A stretch of DNA of 64,000 bases from Salvator merianae (GCA_003586115.2 QVOM02000119.1:45992742-46056741); one strand, 5' to 3'; positions 1 to 12,505 are shown, numbered from the stretch's first letter. A program made the numbers and translations. The notes: generated by a model not told the origin, from the letters alone.

Positions 1-716
1 ATTACTCAAAAGTAATTGTACTAATTGAATTGTGTTTAGAATCCTACAGTTCCTTTACTGCAGTAGAATCTATAACTGTTTCAGTTAATATATTGTTGTT
101 AAATGGGAAGTATCCTGAATGATGGAAGGCTACAGTCCATAATCCACTAACTGGTTCAGATGGGTTCCAGAGTGAGGAAGAAGGATGTGGTTTGTGTGTA
201 CTGCATGTGTCTTTGTCATACGCAAAACCCATAATATTTTTGGAATATTGGTTTTCTAACCAAGTGCTTCTGTATTGTATCAAAAAGTGATACGTGACAA
301 TAGGATTTTTATACACTTTCACCACAAAACATCTCAAAGATCTCATGTTTTATTGTTTGCTTGCATTGGTGCTTATGTAATGGAAGCAAGGTATTTTGAA
401 ACAAAAATAATGATATAAGACTCTACACTTTTACCAATGGGTGTGTGGCCTTGGATGGTGGCTGAAAACAGGGGACTTTGAAATAATATTGTCCTTAAAA
501 TGTTAATGAAGTATAAGCTACCAAATTAAGGGCAGTAAAAAAGAACAGCACTCTGTCCATGCACAATAACAAAAAAGAAACAATTCTGTGGAGATGCTCA
601 ACTGTCAGATTGCAAAAGCAACAGTTCCATATCTAGGGAGATAGGATCTGGAGCTTGCACTTTGCTTGTTGTGGTGGAGAAGAAAAGTACCTGGAGCATT
701 TTATATCTTGCACTTC
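1..716. other. Unassigned AT-rich sequence
   Basis: No gene or recognisable repeat was identified. Short open frames here lack any family resemblance and are treated as chance. It ends against the tail of an L2 fragment. Confidence 0.4.
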
Positions 717-1500
717 ACCCAAAGATCCCAGAGCAGGTCACAACAATAAAAAATAAAACATATAACATATAACATATAACATATACATAAAACATATTTA
801 AAATATAACTCTGGCAAGACCACAGTCAGAACATTAAAGGCCTAGGTAAAGAGATAATGTTTTAACCTGGCACCAAAAACCATATAATGTAGGTGCCTGG
901 TGAACCTCCAGAGGGAAGCTGTTCCAGAGTCTGGAAGCCACCACAGAAAAGGCCCTCTTGGATGTCCCTACCTTTTGCACCTTTGAGAGAGCATAACTAC
1001 AAGAAGACCTTCTCCTTGAGATCTCATTACTCAGGTAGGTCTATATGGGAGAAAGCGCTCCTTCAGATAACCAAGGCCCACCATTTTGAACTTTACATAT
1101 TAGCATTAATACCTTGAATTGGGCTCAGAAGCAAATAGGCAACCAGTGCAGACCTTTCAGGACCTGCATGAGGTACATCTGGCCAGAAACCCCCATCAGA
1201 AATCAAGCTGCTGCACAATCTGCTCTAGTTCCAGCTTCCAAGAATTTTCAAGAGTAGCCCCATATAAAGTCTATTACAGCAGTCTAATTTGTAGGTTACC
1301 AGGATGTAGATCACTGTGGCCAAGTTATCCCTATCCAAGAAAGGCTGGAGCTGGAAAACCAGATGGAGATGGAGACAGGCATTCCTGGCTACCGCTACCA
1401 TATGGGTCTCAGATGACAGCAATAAATCCAGCAGCACCTCCAGATCACACAACTGTTCTTTCTGAGATGTCTGCACTGGAGATTTTCAGACTATTTTAAA
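717..1500 (-). mobile_element. L2 LINE fragment, C-terminal end of ORF2 and 3' end
   Basis: Read on the minus strand this is the C-terminal part of an L2-clade reverse transcriptase protein. One stretch (about 1476-1225) contains the typical order VARNACLHLHL, then LDRDNLATVIYILVTYKLD, then CCNRLYMGL. Further downstream on the same strand (about 960-850) comes the RLWNS-type motif followed by VKTLSLYLGL, which closes L2 ORF2. The 3' end lies near 717-740, where the complement of a GTGACC-type motif is followed by an A-rich tail. Frameshifts separate the pieces, so it is an old dead copy. The motif order is seen directly; the L2 assignment is family knowledge. Confidence 0.75.
733..800. repeat. 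A-rich tail and short ATAACAT tandem repeat
   Basis: A run of ATAACAT heptamers with degenerate neighbours follows the L2 tail. It probably grew from the A-rich end of the LINE. Short and imperfect. Confidence 0.6.
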
Positions 1501-1639
1501 GTGGCTTGAGAAGAAATGGCTTAAATGGCAGTTTGTAAAGACTTCAGCACTCACTGCAGCATGTATCATGTGAACCTGTCACACTATAGCCTAATCCAAA
1601 AAGAAGTATTATACTTGTGTGACTGGCCACTCAATTTAC

Positions 1640-2500
1640 CATTGTTAGTATTTGTTTTTAGTCCACGGAACATCTTTATTGCCTCTTCCCTTGTGTCTGA
1701 ATCCTTCTTAAAATGAGGTGATCAGAAGTAGTACTGAGTACAGAAGAAGTATTGCTTCCCATACTTTGAACACTGCTGTCTTACTGATGCAGCCCCAAAC
1801 TGCATTTGCCTTTTTGCTGCACATCATATTACTGACTCATACAGTCTGAGGTCTGCTAATTTTTTTTTCTGTTCATACTGTCACCAAGCCAAGTATTTCT
1901 CATTTTGCATCTGTGCATTGGATTTAGTTTGTCCTTGTAATTGTAGTACTCTGCATTTGTGCCTATTAACCTTATTCTGTTATTCTCAACCCAGCTCTCT
2001 AACTTATCAGACCATACTGAATTTTAATTTGATGTTCAAAAGTACTTGCCAGCTCTTCTAGCCTTGTGTCAGGAATTTCATCCACACTACTGTCCAAGTC
2101 ATTAGTGAAAATGAAAATTCTAAGTTTAGGCATGATCCTTGTGACACTCCCACTTTACGCCTCCCCCAGTTTTACAAAGATCTATCATTGAATACTCTGA
2201 GTATGATTCTCCAGCCAGCTGAGGATCCATCTATTACAAGTGGCATATAGATCAGATTGCTCAGTAGAACATCATGGGACCCTTTATGAAATAGCTTTGC
2301 TGCAGTTTGATGAAAAATGTCCAGGGCATTCTCACAATCGACAAAAGGAAGTTAATTAAAGAAAGATGTAGAATGAGTGTGCTAGGACTTGTCATTGACA
2401 AATCCCTGCTGGTTACAAGCAATCTCTTCGTTGTGTTTAAGGTGCTTCTAGATTAGCTTTTGTTCAAAACTTCCAGAACTGGACTTTCAAAAATCACAGG
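1640..2500 (-). mobile_element. Old CR1 LINE fragment (reverse transcriptase region)
   Basis: The minus strand corresponds to CR1 ORF2 from the middle of the reverse transcriptase to the region just after it. The complement of about 1930-1650 reads like the CR1 segment that follows the catalytic core: a cysteine/lysine/aspartate stretch, then the AAKKAN-type motif, then the segment equivalent to LVRPHLEYC in the younger copy at 32.7-35.4 kb. Around 2330-2280 a remnant of the FSKAFD-like motif can be read. Many indels and stops are present, so it is much older than the plus-strand CR1. The call is by resemblance to that copy and to CR1 generally; the boundaries are approximate. Confidence 0.65.
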
Positions 2501-3367
2501 AATAATTAAGACAAAATCACAGCTTGGGATTAAATAAGGGGCATATTTTCTCTGTTCTCTGTTCATTTCTTTAAAAAACATAACAGACAATCCAAGGCAA
2601 GCTGTGAGGATTTTGAGGGTTTTTTTTTTCTTAAAGGAAAACTCAGTTTTAATTTGTTTAATTTGTATCTTTGATTTTGATGCTTTAGGACCTTATAAAA
2701 GTCATTTCATAATTTAAGGAGAAAGCCATGTTTCTGAATTGCCTGCCAGAGGTTAATGCTTTTTTATGTCCTTTCTGTCTACTTTTTCATGAAATACTAG
2801 TTGAGGTTTCCCTTTTCCTCTTCCATTCCCCTTTAGGTCCTTTTCCTTTTGGGGAGATAATAATAGACAAGACGTTGTAGAAGTGAACGTCATCATTAAC
2901 TAGACCTTGATTACAGACTAGTGGTGGGTTATAATTCTGAAGACAAATCACTGAATGCAATATTTTCCTTTAGGTATAATTTGAAATGCTGCTTAAAGAA
3001 CTTTAAATTTTCCCTATTCATATGCATTTTAAGAAACAATGCAGCTGAATGCTGCAGAAGGCAATTCGAGCACAATATGTATGCAGCTTAAAATTACATT
3101 CTCATCACGTTGCTAAGGAACTAACTGGTTGGAATATCTTGATTTTCTTTACTCGATGAGACTGAGCTGCAGATATATGAATTTATAACTCCTAGGATGG
3201 GTATTTCATTGGGCGAAATTTATTTCCATAAAGATGTAGTAGGCATATTTGAAAAGACAAATCCCAGATGTTTTGATTCTGCTTCCTTTGCTTCTGTCCA
3301 CGTTGTCAGCTGATACAACCTGAACAAAGAATTAAGACTGCTTCTAGTCAAGAATAGTCGTGATATA
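2501..3367. other. Unassigned sequence
   Basis: AT-rich, with short homopolymer runs (T near 2620). No gene or repeat recognised. Confidence 0.4.
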
Positions 3368-3751
3368 GGGGGCGTCCACACTTCACAGCCTAGAATGGTA
3401 TAATCATACCATTCTCTGCTGTATAAGACTCTGCAGCGTAGCAGCCATCCTCACTGTGAGGGCTGGAACAGCCTCATATCAGATCAGATGGCAGCCTGAC
3501 CACCACAACAGTGGCTGTGGCAATTGGGAACACGCTGTGCCACGCTGCCTGCTTGCAGCATTTGCACCCAGAAGAGGTTGCGAATACTGCTGATTGGGAG
3601 CAATCCAGCTGTGGATTTTGTTGTACACAGCAAACAGCATTTCGGAGCAGCTGCCGCCACTTCCAAATACTGTAGTGGCGAAGCTTGCCAAATACACTTA
3701 TCCATTGAGCCTCTCATCACTCACAACTGGTAAAGTGTGAGTGTGAGGCCC
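3368..3751 (-). mobile_element. Family A palindromic MITE, copy A1
   Basis: About 384 bp, reverse oriented relative to the other family A copies. Its reverse complement aligns with the copies at 46.4 and 59.9 kb through the motif GGCTGC, a CACAGTGAGG-type block, the GGCCAGCATT-type middle and the CATGG/GCACAA region. The left end has GTCCACACTT and the right end AAGTGTGAGTGTGAGGCCC, which are imperfect inverted termini. A hairpin lies at 3393-3414 (9-bp perfect arms, 4-nt loop). It has no coding capacity and is presumably non-autonomous. Confidence 0.7.
3393..3414. repeat. Hairpin of family A copy A1
   Basis: Arms 3393-3401 and 3406-3414 are perfectly complementary, with spacer AATC. It sits in the same place as the hairpins in copies A4 and A5, but with a different arm sequence. 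Confidence 0.9.
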
Positions 3752-4709
3752 ATAGAGCGGGGTTCCCTCCACCCCCCAGAGTGCCCGGGCATCACAAGGT
3801 GCATTGAAGGCATGAGTTAAATGACCTGTTAAGGGGAAATATGGGGAACAAAACACACCCCTAGTGACTCTTATGGTTGCTATCAGCCTCTGCACAATAT
3901 CTGCAGGGGAAAAGATATGCTCCTGCCTATATAAAAACCTTAGCTTCCATACATCTCCTCCATAGTGGCTGTGGTAGCAGTCAGGGGAGGGGAGCGTTGG
4001 CAGGGGTAAAGCAGGGGTGGGAGGGGGCAGACTTTGAAAGAGACAGTTGAAAGGAATTCCAGAAGGCTTCAGGAAACTTGTGTTAATTTGTCTGCTGCAA
4101 CAGGATTGAGACCTATGCTGGAATTTGTCATGGGCAGCACTAGCAAACCTGACCCCAACTTTGCAAAATTAAATGGGCAGATGGCTCTTAAATAACACTA
4201 CACTACATGGGCAATTTCTGCACTACATGGGCAATTCTGGCCCCTGTAGCATGGAACAGTGGTCATGGGTTCCCTGCATCTTTTGCACAGGCTCTGTATA
4301 TCATAGAGAGACTGGGAGTGTTGGATAAGGCACCTGAGGGTCCCAGGTCTCTTGGAGCAGTTTTCAAGAAGCAAACCTTTTACAAACTACAGTTTGACAC
4401 ATCCCTGGATTGCAAGGAAGAGTTTAGCACAGCAGAGCATCAGTGTTCCACTGAGCCTGAGCAAAAAAAAATAAGGACAAAAAGCCTGCCTGCATAGCCA
4501 TGCAGGCAGAGTCAGAATATATTTTAGAGACAAACAGTAAAAGGAAGGGCAAAAGAAGGGTACAGAAGATGACCTCTGATGTTAGCTGTAGAGGGGCAGC
4601 GTAAGACAAGATTAGGAACTGGAAAGTCTTTCAGCTAGAGGATATCTTCCAAAAGAAGAGGAAAAAAGCAGACAATGAACCTTTTTGCACTTGACACTAG
4701 TGACTGTCA
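3752..4709. other. Unassigned spacer between two family A copies
   Basis: Contains a G-rich stretch around 3985-4030 (GGGGAGGGGAGCG type) and a short inverted repeat around 4490-4508 (GCCTGCCTGCATAGCCATG followed by CAGGC). No gene recognised. Confidence 0.4.
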
Positions 4710-5084
4710 GGGATGTTCACTAATCACGTGCTTCTGCATTTCACAGAGACCCTGGTGATTGGGAGCAGACTACAGCTGCTCCTGATCACTAACTGCTGTA
4801 GAGTACAAAATCATGCTCCACAGCTGTACCAGGAGTAGTTGGACTGCTCCCGAAATGCTATGTTCAGCTCACTTGCAGGTGTAAACACAGAGCAACGTGG
4901 TGTGGCACGCCTGTGCCTGCACCATTGCACGGCGTTGCTGTTCACCATGATAGCAGCTGGACGTTTCCCAGCCACTTTCATTTGCACTGCTGCTGGTCTG
5001 TTCTACAGCCTCACAGTGTGTCTGGTCACTGCACTGCAAGGTTTGTGCCACCATAAAACAGGATAATTAAGTGCAAACAGGCCC
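4710..5084 (+). mobile_element. Family A MITE, copy A2
   Basis: Starts GGATGTTCAC and ends AAGTGCAAACAGGCCC, imperfect inverted termini of the family. The body matches A4 and A6: a GAGCAG/CTACAGCTGCTC block, the GTACAAAATCATGCTCCACAG block (4804-4824), then the CACCATGATAGCAGCTGGACG block. The hairpin present in A1, A4 and A5 is missing, replaced by a short unrelated stretch before the terminus. No coding capacity. Confidence 0.75.
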
Positions 5085-6339
5085 AGTGTTCAGAACAGAG
5101 GACTAGTATTTTCTATATAAGACACCTGGCCAATGTAGGAACCAGTAACCTAACCTGGTATAATATAGTTTACAGTGTTCCTAAACCTGTAAGGGAAGAG
5201 GAAATTGTAAAGGGGAGAAGCTCTCTGAATAGTATCGAGAGGATGAACATGCCATGGAATTGTGGCCAATGGGAATTCATGCCATATTGTTAAAATGCCC
5301 TCCGTCAATTTCTGACAAAGTTTACAATAAAGTAGTAAAGCAAATAAACTGTTTTGAGTGGCAAAAAATATCTCCATGCTAGTATTTCTGGGAGGGTATA
5401 ATATTCAGCAGGTAGGCTGGCTGGAATAGTGAACAGGAACGCTTGAGACTTAAAACATTTTGCGGCAGGTGTTCACAGTGTTTTCTCATTCTGTTTTCTT
5501 TCCACATTTTCAGTATGGTTCTTATACATCAATTATATATCATTGTTAGCTATCTATTGTGGGTTATAATTGCTATTGCCTTCTGGCTATATGTGAAAAT
5601 CTTATCAAACATGATATTACAGAAAGGTATTGAACAATGCAGCATGAAATTTGCTACATTTCTGAATTTTCCTCTAGATTATTCTTAATTCTCTGACTTT
5701 TAGTACACACTATCTCTGTGGTTTCTGATTGCCATCTGTTATTTTTCTTGTATTCTTAATTGAGGAACCTTTCTAAAATAGCCTACACTGTTTCAAACTG
5801 AAAGCTTAATTCAGTGAAAGCTGTAGCAATTTTTTTTCCCAGATCTCCTGCACTGTCATTTCCTCCCACTTCATCTTGGCTTCTAGCAGAGCTCAAAGTC
5901 AAAGGAAAGTGGGTGGAGAAGGTTTTTTCAATCAGAATGAAGGCAATTGGCTATACCATATGCTAAGATAAAAGTGCAAAACATAAGAGCTACAAATACA
6001 AAGAACTAATCGATAATGATGAACAATTCAGGACTCAAGTGACATAGGATCAAGGCATCTGGGAAAGAAGATGAATGGAAAATAAGAGAGCTGTATAGAA
6101 CTAAATTAGCACAGATTAATATGTGTCATTTTATATAGCAGTGAGGTACCAATGTGGATGAAAAGCAGTAAGGGCATTGTTTCATAAATCAGGAGCTATA
6201 GATATGACAGTGAAAGATCAAATCGAGCCTGCCAGGCAAATTTGGAATATTGAGGATATTGTCACTTGATGTGTCCCTTCTGGTTGGGTCTTCTTCTGAA
6301 AGTGGGGGGGGGATAAAAAGCTTATTTGAAGCCAGGGAA
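5085..6339. other. Unassigned sequence
   Basis: AT-rich, with no repeat or gene recognised. A G run (6304-6312) lies near its end. Confidence 0.4.
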
Positions 6340-6600
6340 GACGGCAGGAGCACCAACTTCCACACTAGTGACCATGGGCTCTCATCCACACATGTGATAG
6401 AAAGGGCCCGGTGAAGGCCCAAGGGGTACAGAATCAGCAATGCCCCCAGGTGATCGCCAAGGGCATTTGGGGGCTGCCAAGTTTCCTTCACAACACCCTT
6501 CCCACAGAGTGGAAAAAACACTCCAAGAGCACTTGCCACCCTTTGGGCCTTGCTACACACAAGTTTCAAAGCGGAACTGAAGAGCTTCCACAGTGGGAAA
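6340..6600 (+). mobile_element. Family C repeat, 5' part
   Basis: Matches the first part of the copy at 54.4 kb. The block CACAACACCCTTCCCACA (here 6489-6506) is shared exactly, and the preceding GCCAAGGGCATTTG-type segment is related. Function unknown; probably a non-autonomous transposon fragment. Confidence 0.5.
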
Positions 6601-7018
6601 ATCACATACGAAAGAGAGATCCCATGGCAAATGTGGATTACAGCTCTTGTAATCCACAATTTTGCAGAATGATTTTAAGAGCACCAAAAGTGGGTTTCTT
6701 TCTTAATTGTATTTTATTTTCAAGATATTCCTGCAAATGGCGACTTGTATGGGCATTCCAGGAGAGAGCAAGAAGGCGTTTCTGGGTGCGGTTGCACTGT
6801 CACATCAGTCAATCCTTAGATGGAAGTGAGGCAGGGCTAATCTTCAGGGAAGCTGTTGCAGTAGCCCCATTGATGGTCAAGCAATCTGTCAAAATACCCC
6901 GCTGACTGGGGCAACGGTGGTGCAGAGAGGAAGGCCCTCACCGAGGCATGCCAAAACTCTACCACAAGGCAGGCAAACTCTCAGCCTCTCTCTGGAAGCT
7001 GAAGCAGTCTGACAAACG
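6601..7018. other. Unassigned sequence
   Basis: No supported feature. A frame open across 6411-6905 overlaps the family C repeat and shows no domain, so it is not called a gene. Confidence 0.4.

Positions 7019-7072
<54 letters not shown>
7019..7072. repeat. (TTTC)n microsatellite
   Basis: Uninterrupted TTTC tetranucleotide over about 54 bp, a polypurine/polypyrimidine tract. Confidence 0.98.
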
Positions 7073-7073
<1 letters not shown>

Positions 7074-7301
7074 CCTCCTGAAGGTAGACTCTACTTTAGA
7101 CTTTGAGGAGTTGGAACTCACTCTGATCTGCCTTCCCTTTGTGAGCTGCTTGCTACTAGCAGAAGAAGAAATAAATCAGTCATAATCTCCATATCACTCT
7201 GGCTAAGAAAAAGGTTGGGAGGGAACAAGCACCTTGCAAGGGGAGCCAAGTTGGAGAATCAATAGTTGTCTCCAACTTCTCCAGACTTAAAGCTCATACT
7301 G

Positions 7302-7338
7302 GCTGCTGCTGCTGCTGCTGCTGCTCCTCCTCCTCCTC
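7302..7338. repeat. (GCT)n(CCT)n compound microsatellite
   Basis: Seven to eight GCT units run into about five TCC units. No open frame of interest crosses it, so it is not a coding polyglutamine or polyleucine tract here. Confidence 0.95.
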
Positions 7339-7779
7339 AAAATAACCTTATCAGCACAAGAGCACAAGAACACTAATCCGTGCTTGATTTTTGTAGAAAC
7401 TCAGTGGCAGTATGTCTTTTATTTTAACGTCAGGACAGAGGAGCACAAAAGTTCCAATCATTTCTTTTGAGGAAGAAGGATGTGCAGGCCAGTCATTAAC
7501 AATTTTGAGGAGGAGTTTACAATGGGGAGGGGCGGTGAACAGAGCAAGACCATGTAGTTTAAGTACTACATACTGATACTATACTTAATTCAACAGAACA
7601 AAGAATCAGCAGAATAATGCACTTGAAGGAGTGTGCACTTCAGACATGCTAATTATTTCAATTTGTTGCAGAACAAGTACACGTAAAGTGCATTGTGTTT
7701 TTAGTGCATCGTCCCCTGAAGTTAATTTGATCCGTGATTACACTGCGTTCTATTTTAAGGTGCAAGGCGAGGTTTCAGT
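7339..7779. other. Unassigned sequence
   Basis: No gene or repeat recognised. Confidence 0.4.
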
Positions 7780-8110
7780 GTGGTAAGGCCTTTCAGCACT
7801 GTTACTGTCACTTATGATAGTGGCAAGATCAGTTTATTGGTGCCACAATCCAGCTGGATGGATTTTCCATTGCGCCAGAAAGAACCGATTTCCAGGGCCA
7901 TTTCCAGTGCATTTACAGACAATCCCCCCTGTTGCATCTCTGAAGCTGGCTGACTTTCATTCCCCCAGCTTTAAAGAGGTCTTTAAAGAGGGCAAGGGGG
8001 TGGGGTACACAGTGAAAAGACACCATACACCTCACCCTAGAGCACGAGCAAGCATTCTCCCCAGGAAGATGCTGTGATTCACTGTCATATGGATATAGCC
8101 ATGGACTCAG
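7780..8110 (+). mobile_element. Family C repeat, 3' part
   Basis: Aligns with 54537-54800. Shared landmarks are TTATTGGTGCCACAATCCAG here versus TTGTTGGTGCTATGATCCAG there, the GGATTT block, the GCATCT-CTGAAG block, the AACTTTCATT/GACTTTCATT block, and the end GGATATAGCC versus TAGATATAGCC. Together with 6340-6600 it may be one original element split by inserted or diverged DNA. Confidence 0.6.
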
Positions 8111-9329
8111 TTCGGTCAAGACTGAATGCATTGGATTGAAAAAAGCAAGTCAGAGACCAGTAATGCTGAAAATAAAATGAAAGAAGGAGACAATAGATCA
8201 AATTAGGGCTTTGTGTCTGGCCTTTTATAGCCATTCCATGTAACTGCAAAAGTGGTAATTTGATAATCTTCTTTCTTTGTGAACTATATTATGATAGGAT
8301 GCTTTCAGTGCCAGTGGACTGAAAAATTCTAAACTACGGATGTAAAATCTGGAATTCCAAAACTTTAGCATCCAAAGCACCGGGCCAGAGAAAGTAAGGT
8401 TCATCACTCTTATTATTCATGCATTGATCATTTATCCCCCACACTTCCTCTAAAGCATCTGACAGTCAAAACACTCACTCACACCCTACGAGAACAGATG
8501 AACCATGGAAATATTTGGCATGACACCCTTATTTTTTTAAAAAAGTATGTGGATATGTTCTAAATAATTTTCATTCTTCTAAGAAATCAAGAACTATTAT
8601 AATACATGTATCCTACTTATGCATAATCCATCAAATCTTTAAATGCAATATTTTTTCTCTTTCTCTCTCTTTCCTGAGTAGCATTACCATCTTAACAACA
8701 ACAAAAAAAACTATAGTGACTGAACCTGCTGATTGGCACCAATTGTATAACAATCAGAGTTGAGTACTGTATTTTCAGTGCCTACTACAGCCTACTTGAT
8801 GAATAGTAACCCTGTTCCATCAGACTGAAGCTGTGGCAAATAAATATTACGTGTCTGTTAAACTGGTTGTGTTTTAATATACAGACTTGCTCAGTTATCT
8901 CTGAACACATAATGCCTCCTAAAAACATTGTTATAGAATGTCCCAGTGTTCAACCCCAAATTAACTTTATGTATTATCTGTGCTGTAAATCATCCATTGC
9001 TATTTGGAGAGCAGGTTTCCCTCCAGGAATAGGTTTTCCTTTGGGCAAGTGTGCGAAGGGCAAGCACAGATTTTTCTGCTTGCTCTCAATAAGCTAGAAA
9101 ACAGCCTCCCTTTGCAGCCCGTAGTCCATCATAAAACAAACTGATAAAATAAATAGTCTCTAAATGGTTTGTTGCCCTAGGCAACCACATTCTGCCTACA
9201 GTATATTTGAGGAGATCTGGATAAAGTATCTGCACTTTCTCTTTTTAACACTTTCATGGTTAACATACAACAGGCACACATTGCTCGTCATCCGGGGAAC
9301 TCAGGCGTGGGGTTCCTCAGGGATTGATC
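8111..9329. other. Unassigned AT-rich sequence
   Basis: No supported gene or repeat family. Short A runs and a TC-rich stretch near 8657-8670 only. Confidence 0.4.
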
Positions 9330-9412
9330 TTGTTGTTGTTTTAATTGTTGTAACCCGCCCTGAGACCATTGAGTATAGGGCCGGATAAAAATACAATAAA
9401 TAAATAAATTGA
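9330..9412 (+). mobile_element. L2-type LINE 3' end with (AAAT)n tail
   Basis: The motif TTGTAACCCGCCCTGAG is followed by a short hairpin-like stretch, GGATAAAAATA and then AATAAATAAATAA. This is the typical squamate L2/SINE 3' end. Only the tail is present, as expected of a severely 5'-truncated retroposition. Confidence 0.75.
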
Positions 9413-9712
9413 GAATTTTCCTCCAGATTTAAGTAATCGTATTTTAATTAATTCTAGTTCATAATGAATATTTTTTTCTTGATTAATAGAACTTAAGAAT
9501 ATGCTGGGTTTATTTTTAGAAGCTAAGTAGTGAACATTAAAAAAAATTAGCTTGCTTATTTTGCCACTGGAATAATCCTGAGGCAGAATAATGGGGACCT
9601 ACAAAACCGTAATCCTTCATATAACACTATGACTTGATTCCTACAAACCTTCATGTAATGTAAAACCTTGTCATTCCACATATTTGCTCCTATGGAAAAT
9701 GGACAGGTGGTG
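9413..9712. other. Unassigned AT-rich sequence
   Basis: No feature recognised. Confidence 0.4.
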
Positions 9713-9741
9713 GAGTGAGTGAGTGAGTGAGTGAGTGAGTG
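9713..9741. repeat. (GAGT)n microsatellite
   Basis: Seven GAGT units in a row. Confidence 0.95.
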
Positions 9742-11079
9742 GAGAAACCACGGAAGCCTAGACTACTAACAGTAATCATTGGTTCTGCAGAGAGGAATCT
9801 CAGGTCATTCCTCCATATACCTTTAAAGATGCCTCCACAGGCCATCTGGGGTGGGAAGTCCTGATGTTTGGTGGGAGCAGATACCCTTCAGAGTGCCCAA
9901 CACCATCTCCAGGTGGCTGGAGATGAGGGTGGGAAAAACAAAATGCGGGACAAGCTCTCTGGCCTAGACGTCTCTCATGGCATAGATAAAACTATGAAAG
10001 TATCTGGGGGTGCCACAAGGAGGGCACTCCAGCAAAGCCCCTGTCCCTGGTGGCTCCCACTGTGTGAGTGGAGACACACTAATGTAAGTCTGCATCATTA
10101 TAGACATCAGGTTTTCTGAGATGGCATTACAGGAAGCAAGTCACACTTTAGTGACCATGAAAGAACAAAACTGTGATATATCAAACTATACTTTTCAAAC
10201 AACCACTCTGTTTCAGTGTATCATTTTGCGCTAAGAGGAAAAGCTTCTGTTTCATGACCCACTTAGCCTCGAACAAAGGACTTGTAGTATTTTGCAAGAA
10301 TTACAGGTAATAAGGGGCAAAGGAAAAAATTATTCCCCCCAACACCTCCATCACTTTTCCCTTTAGTGTTATATGGCATCAGTGAGAAGAAAATAAACTG
10401 ACCTTCTGGTAAACCTCTGAGTGATTTGAGAAAGAGTAGTATTGTCTGGTGACTCCCAATATTTTAATATTCTCAGTGACCAAACAAGGTTCCCCCCTAT
10501 CTAAATCAAGCTACTGATATTTAATGAATGCTGTGGAGTGGGCAGTGAACTAGAAGTGCCTTTTTGTGACCAGCTGTCTGCTCAGTTCTCTTCTGAAGAC
10601 AAGCATTTGCACTGAACATACACTCAGAGAGACTGTTGTCCTTTCTGCAGAGGCTGGTATACCGGTCCTTAGGATGTGCTAGGCCACTTCCACTGGCATA
10701 TTGGAGTGTCCTAGCAGAGGACCCATGACTAGTAGTATGCTTTGTCACACAGTATGCTGTATCCCACTCTTCTGGTAGACCTATTAGAAGTAGTCTACTA
10801 GCCAACTATTGATGGTATATAGGACCACAGGGAGCATGTGGACAGCATCTCTCCATGGTCTAGTATAACATGGCCAGGGCCTTTTTTGGTGAAGCACCCA
10901 GATGAAGTACCAGAAGTGCCAACTTCTGCAGACATAGCCCAAAAGGCCCTCACTTACAGTCTACCTGATTTGTGATTTTATTAGACCTTGACGGCTCAGA
11001 TCCTTGAAATTTCAGAATTGTTGTTAGGAGGGTTTATTTGCTGATTTTTTAAATTCTTATTCTTCCCCTTCGTCGTCTT
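9742..11079. other. Unassigned sequence
   Basis: GC content is higher than the flanks at 9800-10110 and 10540-10940, like the MITE families elsewhere, but I could not match these parts to another copy in the window. Confidence 0.35.
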
Positions 11080-11900
11080 CCACCTCCTTTCTTTCATATC
11101 AAGCAAATTTCCTTTTTAAATATTTATTTATTTAAAATACATAAAACATATATTTAATCCAAAAAGCAAAATTCATGTGCTAACCTGATTCATGTTGACT
11201 TCCTCCTTCTTCAGCAGCTTCTTCTGAATTTCATGCTTCTTGCCCCTCCTGATTTCTCAGTTCTTTTTTTCCACCAATTGTCTTCTTTTGTCTTCACTCT
11301 TCGAATCCAGCAATAAGCCCACTTTCTAATTCTTGCAGAAAGTCAATAAATGGTTTCCAGTTTTTATAACATACCAAGCAAATTTCCAAGTAGGTGGAGT
11401 AAGAGGAGGAGAGATTGCTTTCAGCCACTTACTTAAAATCATGCAATAAAATACTGCCAGATATCCTAATCATCTAACTTTGTTACGTCTCATTGGGTGC
11501 CAGTGTATTTGAGGGCTGATTTCAATTTTAAAAAGGTGAGTAGTACATATGATAACCTGAGGGTACCTCCATATGTATGAATGTCTCTTCCTTTTTCTTC
11601 TTCTTTTTTTTAATTTTCTGCAATTTCCTTTTCTTCCTTTGCCATTTTTTTGGCTCCCATGTTATGCAAAGCTCCAGCCATATCTTTAGTTGGCTGTATT
11701 TTAAATCATTTTTACAAATGATTTAATGGATCTAAATCTTTTTTTTAAAACAAATTGTTGACCCTTACACTTGCGCCACCTTCAGTGTGCACTTTCCCAT
11801 TCTTATAAACATTTTTATTTTCTCCATAAGAGAACATATACTCCTTGATGTTGGTATCATGGCACTTGATGCTGGTATCATGGCATCACAGACATTTTCT
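11080..11900 (-). mobile_element. Probable L1-like LINE 3' end
   Basis: On the minus strand, about 11371-11330 reads YKNWKPFIDFLQ, which resembles the closing segment of L1 ORF2. It is followed by a purine-rich 3' untranslated region and an A-rich tail (the T/A-rich stretch 11115-11160 on the plus strand). Upstream on the minus strand lies broken A-rich coding-like sequence. No catalytic motif is visible, so the clade is tentative; another LINE type is possible. Confidence 0.4.
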
Positions 11901-12324
11901 GTTTACACATGGCGCAAGCCACTATCCCATATGAGTGGAACGTCCTCAGACAAGGTTTCATGATGGCCTTGTGGCTGTTTCTGGCTGCCTGAGCAGCAGT
12001 TGAAAAACACCTTTCATGGTGCCACATGAATGCTGCCAGCAGAGGCACCAGGAATCAGTTCATGGGCTAGAAGACGTGGGAGAGGGAAGGAGCAACCATG
12101 CTTCCATATCCCATTCCATCATGATGCTGTTCCATGTGTGGCACCAACCAGAGTGGTTTCTTAAATCTGAGAAATGGCATGGGAAATAAGCCTACCTTTT
12201 CTTAGAGCAGCAATCCCTAATTTGGTATGAAATAAGAGTGTTTTGGTTTGTTAACCACATTCAGATTGCTACAGTGGATGAGAAGAAAATGTGAAGGTGG
12301 ATAAGAAAGGAGCGAGGTGTTTGT
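11901..12324. other. Unassigned sequence
   Basis: No gene recognised. A direct repeat of GATG(T/C)TGGTATCATGGCA occurs at about 11848-11885, forming a short local duplication. Confidence 0.45.
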
Positions 12325-12426
12325 TTTTCCTTTCCTTTCCTTTCCTTTCCTTTCCTTTCCTTTCCTTTCCTTTCCTTTCCTTTCCTTTCCTTTCCTTTCC
12401 TTTCCTTTCCTTTCCTTTCCTTTCTC

Positions 12427-12463
<37 letters not shown>

Positions 12464-12470
12464 TTCTTTT

Positions 12471-12505
<35 letters not shown>

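Noticed and set aside
1119..1499. 126-codon plus-strand frame
   Set aside because: It is antisense to a recognisable L2 ORF2 remnant on the minus strand.
6189..6905. Overlapping 156- and 164-codon frames on opposite strands
   Set aside because: Overlap family C repeat sequence, show no motif, and being open on both strands is typical of chance in GC-richer DNA.
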